Assembly: GCF_002158995.1 (NCBI RefSeq)
Contig: NZ_LOHF01000002.1
Span: 264,866 to 328,865 of the forward strand
Reading direction: 5' to 3'
DNA: 64,000 bases
DNA from: Pseudomonas caspiana
GTDB taxonomy: Bacteria; Pseudomonadota; Gammaproteobacteria; Pseudomonadales; Pseudomonadaceae
Below, one piece after another: positions 8,809-16,439 of the stretch; positions within the stretch are counted from its first letter, which is position 1, and the number at the start of each line of letters is the position of its first letter. The notes under the pieces were generated by a model. That model was given only the letters and a program-made list of their open reading frames with translations, ran no database searches and was not told where the DNA came from. The position numbers were made by a program, and so were the translations under genes.

Positions 8809-9324
8809 CTATATCGACAAAAATCGCGTCGCCCTTCTCCACCAAGGGCGTTTCTCGCGGGTTTCGTGCAGCAGGATGTTGGGCATGTCCCGCAGACGAA
8901 TCCACGATTCATTCTGCCAGTGCAGCAGGTTCATTGATGCGCCATCCCAGTCCAGCATACCGAGGAGCGGACGTTCGATGCGGCCTGGGTTTTGAACGTC
9001 ACGCAGCACAGGCACGACCTGCAATGTTAGCCATTCACGCAGCTCACGATTTTGCGCCGAGGGGTGGTAAATCAGTAATGCGTATGCGCCTGACTCGTTG
9101 ACCATCAGGGTGTCCTGAGTCGAGCCGTAGCAATGCAGCGGCAAGGTACGACACTCGTCGCGTCCGAGTTTTCGGGTTTTGCGTTCGTCGATGAACAAGC
9201 CCATCAAACGGCCCAGATCGCGGGCACAGAACCAGGCCTGGTTTTCCAGCATGAGCGCGTGGAGCGGGAGGGTTTGGCGGGTGAATCGGGTTGGGATGAA
9301 AGGCGTCGTTTCAGTTGTCGGCAT
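8809..9324 (-). CDS. BRO-N domain phage antirepressor-like protein
   Basis: This 171-residue protein has a BRO N-terminal domain, the DNA-binding module of phage antirepressors. The matching stretch is WFCARDLGRLMGL, then DTLMVNESGAYALLIYHPSAQNRELREWLTLQVVPVLR. The C-terminal 60 residues are of no family I recognise and end in a basic WWRRATRF. No other phage gene is nearby, so it is an orphan. Its leader holds a candidate C4 antisense RNA. A 7-bp hairpin (9325-9331 with 9347-9353) brackets its AGAGAAA ribosome site immediately before the ATG, so translation is probably held down by RNA structure. Confidence 0.8.
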   Translation of the reverse strand: MPTTETTPFIPTRFTRQTLPLHALMLENQAWFCARDLGRLMGLFIDERKTRKLGRDECRTLPLHCYGSTQDTLMVNESGAYALLIYHPSAQNRELREWLTLQVVPVLRDVQNPGRIERPLLGMLDWDGASMNLLHWQNESWIRLRDMPNILLHETREKRPWWRRATRFLSI

Positions 9325-9354
9325 CAGTCTATTTCTCTTTGCTAGTTAGACTGC

Positions 9355-9497
9355 CAGCTACCGTCGCCAAACGAATAGGGTGGCAGTTGTACGCAGGTTG
9401 GCGAACCGGAGCAAAGAACCGGCAGACCCGAAAGTCTCCCACGTACAACCGCCATAGCGGATCGCGGGCAACAACTGCCCGCTTCCGAATGGTACAC
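9355..9497 (-). ncRNA. Candidate C4-type antisense RNA
   Basis: The leader of the antirepressor gene folds into several hairpins: GCGGGCA/TGCCCGC, CCGC-TATG-GCGG, and a long-range stem GTTGTACG with CGTACAAC. Its loops hold UCUUUGCU (9410-9417, complement) and AGACU. These are exactly complementary to AGCAAAGA (9336-9343) and AGUCU next to the antirepressor ribosome site. This is the arrangement of the C4 RNA that represses ant in phages P1 and P7. The ends are approximate. Family assignment rests on position, structure and complementarity, not on a covariance search. Confidence 0.6.
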
Positions 9498-9527
9498 GCT
9501 ATACATCATTGCTAGCCGGATCGCCAA
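9498..9527 (-). promoter_or_regulatory. Candidate promoter of the C4-like RNA / antirepressor transcript
   Basis: On the minus strand TTGGCG (9522-9527) and TATAGC (9498-9503) are 18 bp apart. They lie just upstream of the structured leader. The hexamers are fair, not strong. Confidence 0.4.
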
Positions 9528-9621
9528 ATCCAGTGCTGAGTTATTCAGCAGCCGCGGAGGTTACGGCGCGGGCTTTGGTCAGGCAAGGCAAGAAATGTAA
9601 AAAACCGGGGTGAGAGAACAC

Positions 9622-9655
9622 ATTGATAAATTTAATTTAGTGGTTATAGTAACCA
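9622..9655 (+). promoter_or_regulatory. hicAB promoter with overlapping palindromic operator
   Basis: TTGATA (9622-9627) and TATAGT (9644-9649) are 16 bp apart. A perfect palindrome GTGGTTA-TAG-TAACCAC (9639-9655) covers the -10 box. This is where a HicB repressor would bind to shut off its own operon. Confidence 0.7.
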
Positions 9656-9680
9656 CCATTGAAGATCTCAAGGAAGACGT

Positions 9681-9860
9681 GTGAATAGCCGACACCTCAT
9701 CGCTCAGATAGAGGCTGACGGTTGGTATCTCGTGAGGGTCAAGGGCAGTCATCACCATTTCAAGCATCCAACCAAGCCTGGACTGGTAACGATTCCTCAC
9801 CCGAAGAAAGATCTACTGACCAAGACAGCAAGCAGCATATTGAAGCAGGCCCTGCTCTGA
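9681..9860 (+). CDS. hicA: HicA toxin (mRNA interferase)
   Basis: This 59-residue protein with a GTG start matches HicA through the motif DGWYLVRVKGSHHHFKHP, including the conserved GSHHHF with the catalytic histidine, and PHPKKDL. HicA has a dsRNA-binding-like fold and cleaves mRNA when free of HicB. The GTG follows AAGGAAG by 6 nt. It lies 38 bp upstream of hicB in the usual toxin-first order. A short annotation threshold would miss it. Confidence 0.9.
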   Translation: MNSRHLIAQIEADGWYLVRVKGSHHHFKHPTKPGLVTIPHPKKDLLTKTASSILKQALL

Positions 9861-9898
9861 CAGGCAGGGTTTCACTAAGTCCCAGGGAGGACTAAACA

Positions 9899-10312
9899 GT
9901 GCTTTACCCAATCGCGATTCTTCCCGGTGATGAACAGCACGCATGGGGTGTCGAGGTTCCAGATATCCCCGGCTGCTTCTCTGCCGGTGACGACCTGGAC
10001 GACGCCATGGCGATGGCTCGCGAAGCCATTGAAGGACATCTGGAAATTCTGGCTGAGGATGGTTCGGCCATTCCGACCGCGCAGAAAGTGACCGTGCACG
10101 CGCAAAATCCGGATTACAAAGGCTGCACATGGGCGTTGGTGGACATTGATATCACCAAGTACATGGGCAAGTCCGAGAAGCTCAACATCACCCTGCCCGC
10201 TCACCTGCTGACCCGGATTGATGAATACGTGAAGCATCATCCTGAAGAGAAGAGCCGCTCGGGCTTTTTGGCTTCGGCAGCGCTCAGGGTATTGCATGAA
10301 GTGCGAGGTTAA
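9899..10312 (+). CDS. hicB: HicB antitoxin and autorepressor
   Basis: This 137-residue antitoxin begins with the HicB partial RNase H fold (WGVEVPDIPGCFSAGDDLDDAM). It ends in a ribbon-helix-helix-like DNA-binding domain (KLNITLPAHLLTRIDEYVKHHPEEKSRSGFL). It neutralises HicA and probably binds the palindrome at 9639-9655. The start is GTG with CAGGGAGG upstream. The reading frame is intact, so the pair looks functional. Confidence 0.92.
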   Translation: MLYPIAILPGDEQHAWGVEVPDIPGCFSAGDDLDDAMAMAREAIEGHLEILAEDGSAIPTAQKVTVHAQNPDYKGCTWALVDIDITKYMGKSEKLNITLPAHLLTRIDEYVKHHPEEKSRSGFLASAALRVLHEVRG

Positions 10313-10374
10313 GACGCCAAACGTTACACCAGCGAACCGTTAGGCACATCGTAAATACCTGGCTGCACCGTTTT

Positions 10375-10447
10375 CTGTAGGAGCTGCCGAAGGCTGCGAT
10401 GGCGGTGTTTCAGGATAAATGTTTCGCAGCCTTCGGCAGCTCCTACA
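10375..10447. repeat. REP-type inverted repeat (gctgccgaaggctgcga family)
   Basis: Near-perfect arms ctgtaggagctgccgaagg and the complement. A second, degenerate element made of cgaggcgg / ccgcctcg follows at about 10485-10536. Confidence 0.8.
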
Positions 10448-10544
10448 GAAAATGCATTTCAACCCAGTAGTTTGCATGTTGTTAGCGAGGCGGAGCGTCA
10501 GGTATACCGCCTCGCCAACAAGTTGCCTCCTACAAAAATAGACC

Positions 10545-11723
10545 TCAATCCTCTGCGACCCCCGCAAACCACCCCTGAAACAGCAACCGTACCGCATCCG
10601 TCCAGCGGGTCCACCAGCTTCCTGCTTCAACACTTTCCAGCGCGATCAACGGCCGAGTTGCCAGTTTTTGCTCGCCGTCAAACACGTCAATGCTGCCGAC
10701 CACTGCGCCTTTATCCACAGGGGCAATCAGCGGCGCATCGATGTGGATGCGGGTTTCAGGCTTGTGCGAACCCTTGGGTGTTGTCAGCGTAATGTCATCG
10801 AGAACACCCACGGCAAGGGTGTTTTCAGCCCCCTTCCAGACTCTCGGGTGGCTCAAAGGCTGAAGCGCTTTTTCAAAGGTCTGGTTCTCGTAAAAGCGGA
10901 AACCGTAGGTGAGGAGTTTCTCGGTATCTGTCGCACGTGCCTGCGCCGAACTGGAGCCGAACACTGCGGTAATCAAGCGTCGTCCATCCCGTACAGCGGA
11001 GGTCACCATGCAGTAACCCGCCGCTTCGGTATGCCCGGTCTTGAGGCCGTCAACCGTACTGTCACGCCAGAGCAGCAGGTTGCGATTGGGCTGCCGAATA
11101 CCGTTCCAGGTGAAGTGCTTTTTCTTGTACAGCGGGTAGTACGCCGACTCGTCGTTGATGATCGACTGGGCAAGCATCGCCATGTCATGGGCAGACGAGT
11201 AGTGATCAGGTTCTGGCAGGCCAGTCGGGTTATCGAAATGGGTATTGCTCAGCCCAAGACTTTGCGCGGTTTTGTTCATCAGGCTGGCGAAGCTGTCGGT
11301 ACTGCCCGCAATGTGTTCGGCCAGCGCAACGCTGGCATCGTTGCCCGAGTCGATGACGATGCCTTGCAGCAAGTCGTGAACGCTGACGCTGCTGCCCGGA
11401 TCGAGGAACATTCTGGAGCCTTCGGTGCGCCAGGCGTTTTCGCTGACGGTGACCAGTTCGTCCGGTTTCAATTGCCCGGCCTGAATATCCCGTGTGGCCA
11501 CGTACACCGTCATCAGTTTTGTCAGGCTGGCGGGCGGCAGACGCTCGTCGGCGTTGTGCTCGACGATGACATGACCGGTATTCGCGTCCATCAATACCCA
11601 GGCATTCGCTGACAACTGGGGCGGTGAAGGAATCATGGCACCGGGCGTCGGAGCGGCCATGCCGACGTTCGACCAAAGGGCGTAAACGCAGATCAGGCTG
11701 ATCCGCAATATCAGTGGTTTCAC
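10545..11723 (-). CDS. D-alanyl-D-alanine carboxypeptidase, PBP5/6 type
   Basis: It trims the terminal D-Ala of peptidoglycan stem peptides in the periplasm. After a signal peptide ending near AAP (residue 24), the serine peptidase S11 domain shows SLTK with Ser66, SGN at 126-128 and KTG at 227-229. A C-terminal PBP5-type beta domain follows. A terminal helix (SWWTRWTDAVRLLFQGWF) is suited to membrane anchoring. Length of 392 is normal for DacA/DacC. It lies 105 bp downstream of the histidine kinase gene on the same strand, so regulation by that system is possible. It may be a paralogue rather than the housekeeping dacA. Confidence 0.9.
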   Translation of the reverse strand: MKPLILRISLICVYALWSNVGMAAPTPGAMIPSPPQLSANAWVLMDANTGHVIVEHNADERLPPASLTKLMTVYVATRDIQAGQLKPDELVTVSENAWRTEGSRMFLDPGSSVSVHDLLQGIVIDSGNDASVALAEHIAGSTDSFASLMNKTAQSLGLSNTHFDNPTGLPEPDHYSSAHDMAMLAQSIINDESAYYPLYKKKHFTWNGIRQPNRNLLLWRDSTVDGLKTGHTEAAGYCMVTSAVRDGRRLITAVFGSSSAQARATDTEKLLTYGFRFYENQTFEKALQPLSHPRVWKGAENTLAVGVLDDITLTTPKGSHKPETRIHIDAPLIAPVDKGAVVGSIDVFDGEQKLATRPLIALESVEAGSWWTRWTDAVRLLFQGWFAGVAED

Positions 11724-11828
11724 AGGGCGCAGGTCCAGATTGGCAGAAGGCCCGCCAAAGTAGGTGATGGCCTGCCCTGTCTCAAATGAAGCAAAGTTAA
11801 GAAAAGTTTAAGCGCGCCAGTGTGTTAG

Positions 11829-13217
11829 CTAAGTCAGTGGGCAGTCGATCACGATCCGTGTGCCGCCTGACTCCGAGGCTCGAATATGCAAGGTAAAAGC
11901 ATGCAGGCGCACCACGGCCGCTACCAACGAAAGACCAAGCCCGTAACCCGGTTGCTGACGGCTGGCATCGCCGCGATACAGCCGCCGCACCACACTTTCC
12001 CGCTCGGCTTCGGGGATGCCCGGACCGTCATCAATCACTTCGATGCGCAGACTGTCGTCCACGACATGCGCCCGCAGACAAAGCCGCCCGCCCGGCGCGG
12101 TGAACTTGATCGCGTTATCCAGCAGATTCGTCAGCGCCTCGAACAGCAGCGCCTGATCACCTTTCATGACGGGTAAATCAGCGCCCAGCTCAAGGGCGAG
12201 AACCTGGCCCTTTTCCTGCGCCATGGGTTCGTAAAACTCGTGGGCCTGGCGCAGTAATACGTCAGGCTGAAAAGACGCAAAGGCCAATCGCCGTCGGGTG
12301 TCTTCCAGCTCGGAAATCCTCAGCAGTCCCTGAAAACGAAACATGATCGCTTCGCTCTCTTCCAGCGCCAGACTGAGGCTAGATGCGTGCGCGTCGGTCA
12401 TGGGCAGTTGCTGTAATTGATAGAGCCGAGCACGCAAACGCGTCAACGGCGTGCGCAAGTCGTGGGCGATGCCATCGCAGACGCTTTTGACCTCATGCAA
12501 CAGCCGCTCGATATGTTCGAGCATGGTGTTCACGGCGCTCGCCAGCATGTCCAGCTCATCACGGGCGGGCGACAGTGGCAGCCGCTCTGACAGGTTGCCG
12601 GAGACAATACGCTCGGTGCTGCGCTGCAGCCGTTCGACGCGACGCAATGGCCTGCGCCTGAGTAATTGCCAACCGATCAGGCCGGGTATCAGGGTCAGGG
12701 ACAAACCCCAGAACAGCGCCTGACCGATGATGCCTGCGACAGCCGATATAGAGCCGCCGTCTCGGGCCAGCACTAATATTCGGCCGTCATTGCGGCGCTG
12801 TAGAAATGCGTGGCTGCTACGGGTTTCGCTCAAGGTGTCCGCGATCCGCAAACCACGTTTCAGGTAATGCACACGGCCGTCATCGGGCAAGCTGGAGCGC
12901 AGCTTCAGCAAGTTGCCTGCGATGTACTGCCCGTTGCCTTCAAACAACCCATAGGCGTCGATGCCGGGAATGGAATACGCCTCGCTGCCCTGCAATTCAT
13001 CAAGCAGGTTGGCGTCATCGATTTTTTGGTAATAGTGCGCGCGCTGCATCAAGGTGCGCTCGGCCACGGTGCCGAGATAATCGGAAATCTTCCAGTACAG
13101 AACACCGGTGAACACCGCGCCCCACGCAACAAAGAACAGTGCGTAAAGGCCGATCAGCCGACTGTTACTGGAGCGCCAGCGCTCAGTTTTGAGTGCCAAG
13201 CACGTACCCCGACCCAC
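11829..13217 (-). CDS. Sensor histidine kinase
   Basis: An inner-membrane kinase with a membrane segment near residues 21-40, a periplasmic loop of about 110 residues, a second membrane segment near 155-175, HAMP, HisKA and HATPase. The phosphorylated histidine is in GIAHDLRTPLTRLRARL near residue 250. The ATP domain shows NLLDNAIKFT and DDGPGIP. The ATG at 13217 overlaps the response regulator end by 35 bp. A TTG six codons downstream would also serve as a start. The signal sensed is unknown. The adjacent carboxypeptidase hints at envelope stress, but that is only context. Confidence 0.88.
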   Translation of the reverse strand: MGRGTCLALKTERWRSSNSRLIGLYALFFVAWGAVFTGVLYWKISDYLGTVAERTLMQRAHYYQKIDDANLLDELQGSEAYSIPGIDAYGLFEGNGQYIAGNLLKLRSSLPDDGRVHYLKRGLRIADTLSETRSSHAFLQRRNDGRILVLARDGGSISAVAGIIGQALFWGLSLTLIPGLIGWQLLRRRPLRRVERLQRSTERIVSGNLSERLPLSPARDELDMLASAVNTMLEHIERLLHEVKSVCDGIAHDLRTPLTRLRARLYQLQQLPMTDAHASSLSLALEESEAIMFRFQGLLRISELEDTRRRLAFASFQPDVLLRQAHEFYEPMAQEKGQVLALELGADLPVMKGDQALLFEALTNLLDNAIKFTAPGGRLCLRAHVVDDSLRIEVIDDGPGIPEAERESVVRRLYRGDASRQQPGYGLGLSLVAAVVRLHAFTLHIRASESGGTRIVIDCPLT

Positions 13218-13860
13218 GAATGGTATGAATCAACGGCGCGCCTGGCCCTTCGATCTTTTTGCGCAAGCGACCCATGTGGACATCAATGATGTTGGTGCCG
13301 GGATCGAAGTGATAACCCCAGACCTCTTCAAACAGCATGGTGCGCGTCACTTGTTGCCCGGCATGACGCATCAGGTAGGTGAGCAATTTGAACTCGGTGG
13401 GCAGCAATGTGATGCGCTCGCCGGAGCGCGAGACGGTGTTCTCGATCAGGTCGAGGGTCAGGTTGCCAACGTTGAGCTGATGGATCTGCGACTCGGCAGT
13501 CGGGCGTCGTAACAGTACCTCCAGGCGCGCAACCATTTCGACCATCGAGAACGGCTTGGTCAGGTAATCATCGCCGCCGCACCGCAACCCTCTGACGCGC
13601 TCATCAACATCGGATAATGCGCTGATCATCAATACCGGGGTGCGAATGCCGAGGCTGCGCAACGTAGTGACGATGGTCAGGCCATCGAAATCCGGCAGCA
13701 TTCGGTCCAGGGTAATAGCGTCATAGCTGCCAGCGATTGCCATCGCCAGGCCGTCACGCCCCGTACTCGCTCGTTGCACGTCAAAACCATGAGCTTGCAG
13801 CTCGGTGGCGATGGATTGTGCGGTCACCTCATCATCTTCGATGACCAGCGCCTGATTCAT
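13183..13860 (-). CDS. OmpR-family response regulator
   Basis: A receiver domain (acidic pair in VIEDDE, phospho-acceptor Asp in ITLDRMLPDFDG, Lys in YLTKPFS) is followed by a winged-helix DNA-binding domain ending HMGRLRKKIEG...IRGSGYVLG. Length is 225 residues from the chosen ATG, which has GGGGAT upstream; a 9-codon extension to 13887 is unlikely. It is the first gene of the regulator-kinase pair and overlaps the kinase start. Confidence 0.9.
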   Translation of the reverse strand: MNQALVIEDDEVTAQSIATELQAHGFDVQRASTGRDGLAMAIAGSYDAITLDRMLPDFDGLTIVTTLRSLGIRTPVLMISALSDVDERVRGLRCGGDDYLTKPFSMVEMVARLEVLLRRPTAESQIHQLNVGNLTLDLIENTVSRSGERITLLPTEFKLLTYLMRHAGQQVTRTMLFEEVWGYHFDPGTNIIDVHMGRLRKKIEGPGAPLIHTIRGSGYVLGTQN

Positions 13861-14018
13861 GATTATCCCCGCTGACAGTCCGCGCATGCGGCGTTGAAGA
13901 ACCGCGAGCCTAGGTAGTTGGCCACGGTGGGTAAACTAAATATTTATTAACGCAGGGTAACTTTTTAAGGGCGCGAGCGCCGTTTAGTGTCGTGTTTTTC
14001 TTCAACGAGTCCCCTGCC

Positions 14019-14810
14019 ATGCCACGCTTGTTCACACCCCTCGCCTTTTCATGCGCTTTGCTTACAGCCCTCGCGGCCCATGCAGCGCCGGTGCCCGCAC
14101 CGACCACGCTGACTGTTCTGAGCTCCGGCGGCATCATGGGTGCCGTTCAGGGAATCGCGCCGGACTACGAGAAAGCCACGGGCGTGAAGCTGAACATTGA
14201 AGCGTCGCCTTCCATGGGCAAGACACCTCAAGCCATCCCTAACCGGCTGGATCGAAAAGAGCCGGCTGACGTGGTACTGATGGTCGGCTCTGCGCTGGAC
14301 AAACTCGTCGCGCAGGACCAGGTCGATAAAGCCAGCCGCGTCGATCTGGGCAAATCCTACATCGCCATGGCCGTGCGCAAGGGCGAGGCCAAGCCGGATA
14401 TTTCCACCATGGACGCGTTTCGCAAGGCGCTGCTCGACAGCAAGTCCATCGCCTACTCCGATAGCGCCAGCGGCGTTTACCTCTCGCGCATCCTGTTCCC
14501 GAAAATGACCCTTGGCGCTGACTTCACAGCCAAGGCCCGAATGATTCCTGCCGAACCAGTCGGTGCAGTTGTCGCCCGCAAGGAAGCGCAATTAGGCTTT
14601 CAGCAGCTCAGCGAACTCAAGCCCGTTGAAGGCATCGACATTGTTGGCCTGATCCCGGACCAGGCGCAGCAGATGACGCTTTATTCGGGTGCTGTTACCC
14701 GTTCGACTGAACATGCAAAAGAGGCTCAGGCACTGCTGAAATACATGGCCTCCAAGGAAGGCGCAAAAGCCATTGAAGACAGCGGTTTGAAACCTGTAAC
14801 AACCCGATAA
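14019..14810 (+). CDS. Periplasmic aconitate-isomerase-like binding protein
   Basis: The protein has a clean signal peptide ending LAAHA at residue 22, followed by a molybdate-binding-type (ModA-like) fold (LTVLSSGGIMGAV, DVVLMVGSALDKLV). No ABC permease or ATPase is nearby, so a transport role is doubtful. The Pseudomonas enzyme aconitate isomerase is, as I recall, a secreted protein of almost this size on this fold. The flanking porin, tricarboxylate carrier and PrpF-family gene fit that activity. ATG 14019 is preferred over GTG 13992 because it places the signal peptide at the N-terminus. The enzymatic role is inference. The alternative is a solute-binding orphan. Confidence 0.6.
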   Translation: MPRLFTPLAFSCALLTALAAHAAPVPAPTTLTVLSSGGIMGAVQGIAPDYEKATGVKLNIEASPSMGKTPQAIPNRLDRKEPADVVLMVGSALDKLVAQDQVDKASRVDLGKSYIAMAVRKGEAKPDISTMDAFRKALLDSKSIAYSDSASGVYLSRILFPKMTLGADFTAKARMIPAEPVGAVVARKEAQLGFQQLSELKPVEGIDIVGLIPDQAQQMTLYSGAVTRSTEHAKEAQALLKYMASKEGAKAIEDSGLKPVTTR

Positions 14811-14820
14811 ACCGTAAACC

Positions 14821-14850
14821 TGTAGGAGCGCCGCCCCGGTCGCTCCTATA
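14821..14850. repeat. Short REP-like hairpin
   Basis: The arms taggagcg / cgctccta enclose a 10-nt loop just after the aconitate-isomerase-like gene. It could act as a weak terminator between convergent genes. Confidence 0.5.
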
Positions 14851-14876
14851 GAAAAACATTTCAATTAGAGGTTTGG

Positions 14877-16145
14877 TCACCAAAGCGCAATGTCATAGGT
14901 GATGTAGATCCGGTTACTGTCACGACCACGAGCAAAGTCCGAGCGGTACACGTAGTTACGCAGCTTCACGCCGAGCCCTTTCAATGTGCCGCTTTGCAGC
15001 ACATACGCCAACTCCGCATCGCGTTCCCATTCTTTCAATTGCGCAGCGCCCGCTTTGCCGTTGTCGCCACTCAGATAGCGTGTCGAGAATGTCAGGCCCG
15101 GTAGCCCAACGCGCGCAAAGTCGTAGCCGTAGCTGAGCATCCAGGTCTTTTCATCCTCCTCGATGAACTTGCCAATCCCGACGTTGCTGAACGAGTACAC
15201 GGTAGCGCCGCTGATATAGGGCAGGCCCGCGTCACCGCTCAGGGTCTGATAACCACCCCCGAAACTGTGCCCCGCCAGTGCATAGGTCAATTGCCCGCTG
15301 AGCATGTCGTTATCGATTTCGCCTCCGCGTCCCGTTCCGGCATCGACGCTGTTGAAATAACGCAGGTCGCTGGTCAGCACGCCTGATCCCAAAGGCAAAT
15401 CATGCTGGATCGACGCAAATTGCTGCCGGTAAAAGTTTTCCAGTTCGCCGTAGAAGTAGCTGAGTTTGATGTTTTTCCCGAGTTTGTAATCACCGCCCAC
15501 GTACGAGAAGTCCGAACCTCGCCCCGTGAAACCATCGGGGACAATTGAACGGCTGTCCGACGAGTCGCGCAGTTTGAATTGATCCAGGTGACCGCCCGTA
15601 AGTGTCAGGTTGTCGATGTCAGTGCTGGTGAATTGAGTGCCCTGATACGTCTGAGGCAGCAGCCGCGCGTCGTTGTAAATGAGCAGCGGTGTCTTGGGCA
15701 ACAGTGTGCCGTACTTCAGCGTAGTCTTGGCCAAACGCACCTTGGCCGCAGCGCCGAGGCTGGCGAACTCATCGGCCGCACGACCGTCGTCATGCACGGG
15801 CAGCAAGCCGGTGCCGCTGCGTCCCCTGCCCGAATCGAGATTGACGCCCAACAGGCCCAGCGCGTCGACGCCAAAGCCTAATGGCCCTTGAGTGAAACCG
15901 GACTGGTAGTCGAGCAGAAAACCCTGCGCCCATTCAGTACGCTCACTTTTGGCGGTACTGGCAGCGCGAGCGCTCAGACCGTTTTCATCGCGGAAGTTCT
16001 CGTTGAAGTAGACATTGCGCAGTTGCAGCTTCAGCTTGCTGTCTTCGATAAAACCAGCGGCTTCTACACCGGCCCACGGCAACAGGGTCAACAGCGGTGC
16101 GCCTTTCATGACGGCGATGGCTCCACGCTTGAAAAACATAGTCAT
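14877..16145 (-). CDS. OprD-family outer membrane porin
   Basis: A substrate-specific 18-strand porin of the Pseudomonas OprD/Opd family. A signal region (KGAPLLTLLPWAGVEA) precedes the typical start GFIEDSKLKLQLRNVYFNENF. The protein ends in ITYDIALW, with the aromatic last residue needed for barrel assembly. Length of 422 is normal. ATG 16145 is chosen; TTG 16151 and ATG 16139 are alternatives. With a CitMHS carrier and a PrpF-family isomerase downstream of its promoter side, it most likely admits a tricarboxylate such as aconitate. Specificity cannot be read from the sequence. Confidence 0.88.
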   Translation of the reverse strand: MTMFFKRGAIAVMKGAPLLTLLPWAGVEAAGFIEDSKLKLQLRNVYFNENFRDENGLSARAASTAKSERTEWAQGFLLDYQSGFTQGPLGFGVDALGLLGVNLDSGRGRSGTGLLPVHDDGRAADEFASLGAAAKVRLAKTTLKYGTLLPKTPLLIYNDARLLPQTYQGTQFTSTDIDNLTLTGGHLDQFKLRDSSDSRSIVPDGFTGRGSDFSYVGGDYKLGKNIKLSYFYGELENFYRQQFASIQHDLPLGSGVLTSDLRYFNSVDAGTGRGGEIDNDMLSGQLTYALAGHSFGGGYQTLSGDAGLPYISGATVYSFSNVGIGKFIEEDEKTWMLSYGYDFARVGLPGLTFSTRYLSGDNGKAGAAQLKEWERDAELAYVLQSGTLKGLGVKLRNYVYRSDFARGRDSNRIYITYDIALW

Positions 16146-16274
16146 GCTCAATACTCATTGTTGTTATTGGAGATGCAGTGATCCGCACGCCCTGCTAAGA
16201 GCGTGTGGTTGGTTCAGTAACAGGTGACTAAAAACCGCTTCGTGTTAGGTAATCGCCGAATAACGTCAGAGTCA

Positions 16275-16365
16275 GTAGGAACTCACCGAGGTTACGAGGC
16301 CAGCGATGGCGTACTGTCTGACACACCGCCATCGCTGGCCTCGTAATCTCGGTGAGCTCCTACAG
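16275..16365. repeat. REP-type inverted repeat (ggttacgaggccagcga family)
   Basis: Arms actcaccgaggttacgagg and a near complement surround a ctgacacaccgcc spacer. It lies between the porin and CitMHS genes. Confidence 0.8.
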
Positions 16366-16439
16366 ATTTGGCTCAACGCGGAAGCTGCGTTTGCACGAAG
16401 AGGGCGACGCCGTGAAGCGAGGTTTCAGGTGCGCTGCTA

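Noticed and set aside
7866..10312. A genomic island integrated at tRNA-Gly
   Set aside because: The antirepressor and hicAB genes lie downstream, but no integrase and no repeat of the tRNA 3' end was found.
14019..14810. Molybdate ABC transporter ModA
   Set aside because: The fold is ModA-like, but modB and modC are absent and the neighbours handle tricarboxylates. I kept it as aconitate-isomerase-like with moderate confidence.
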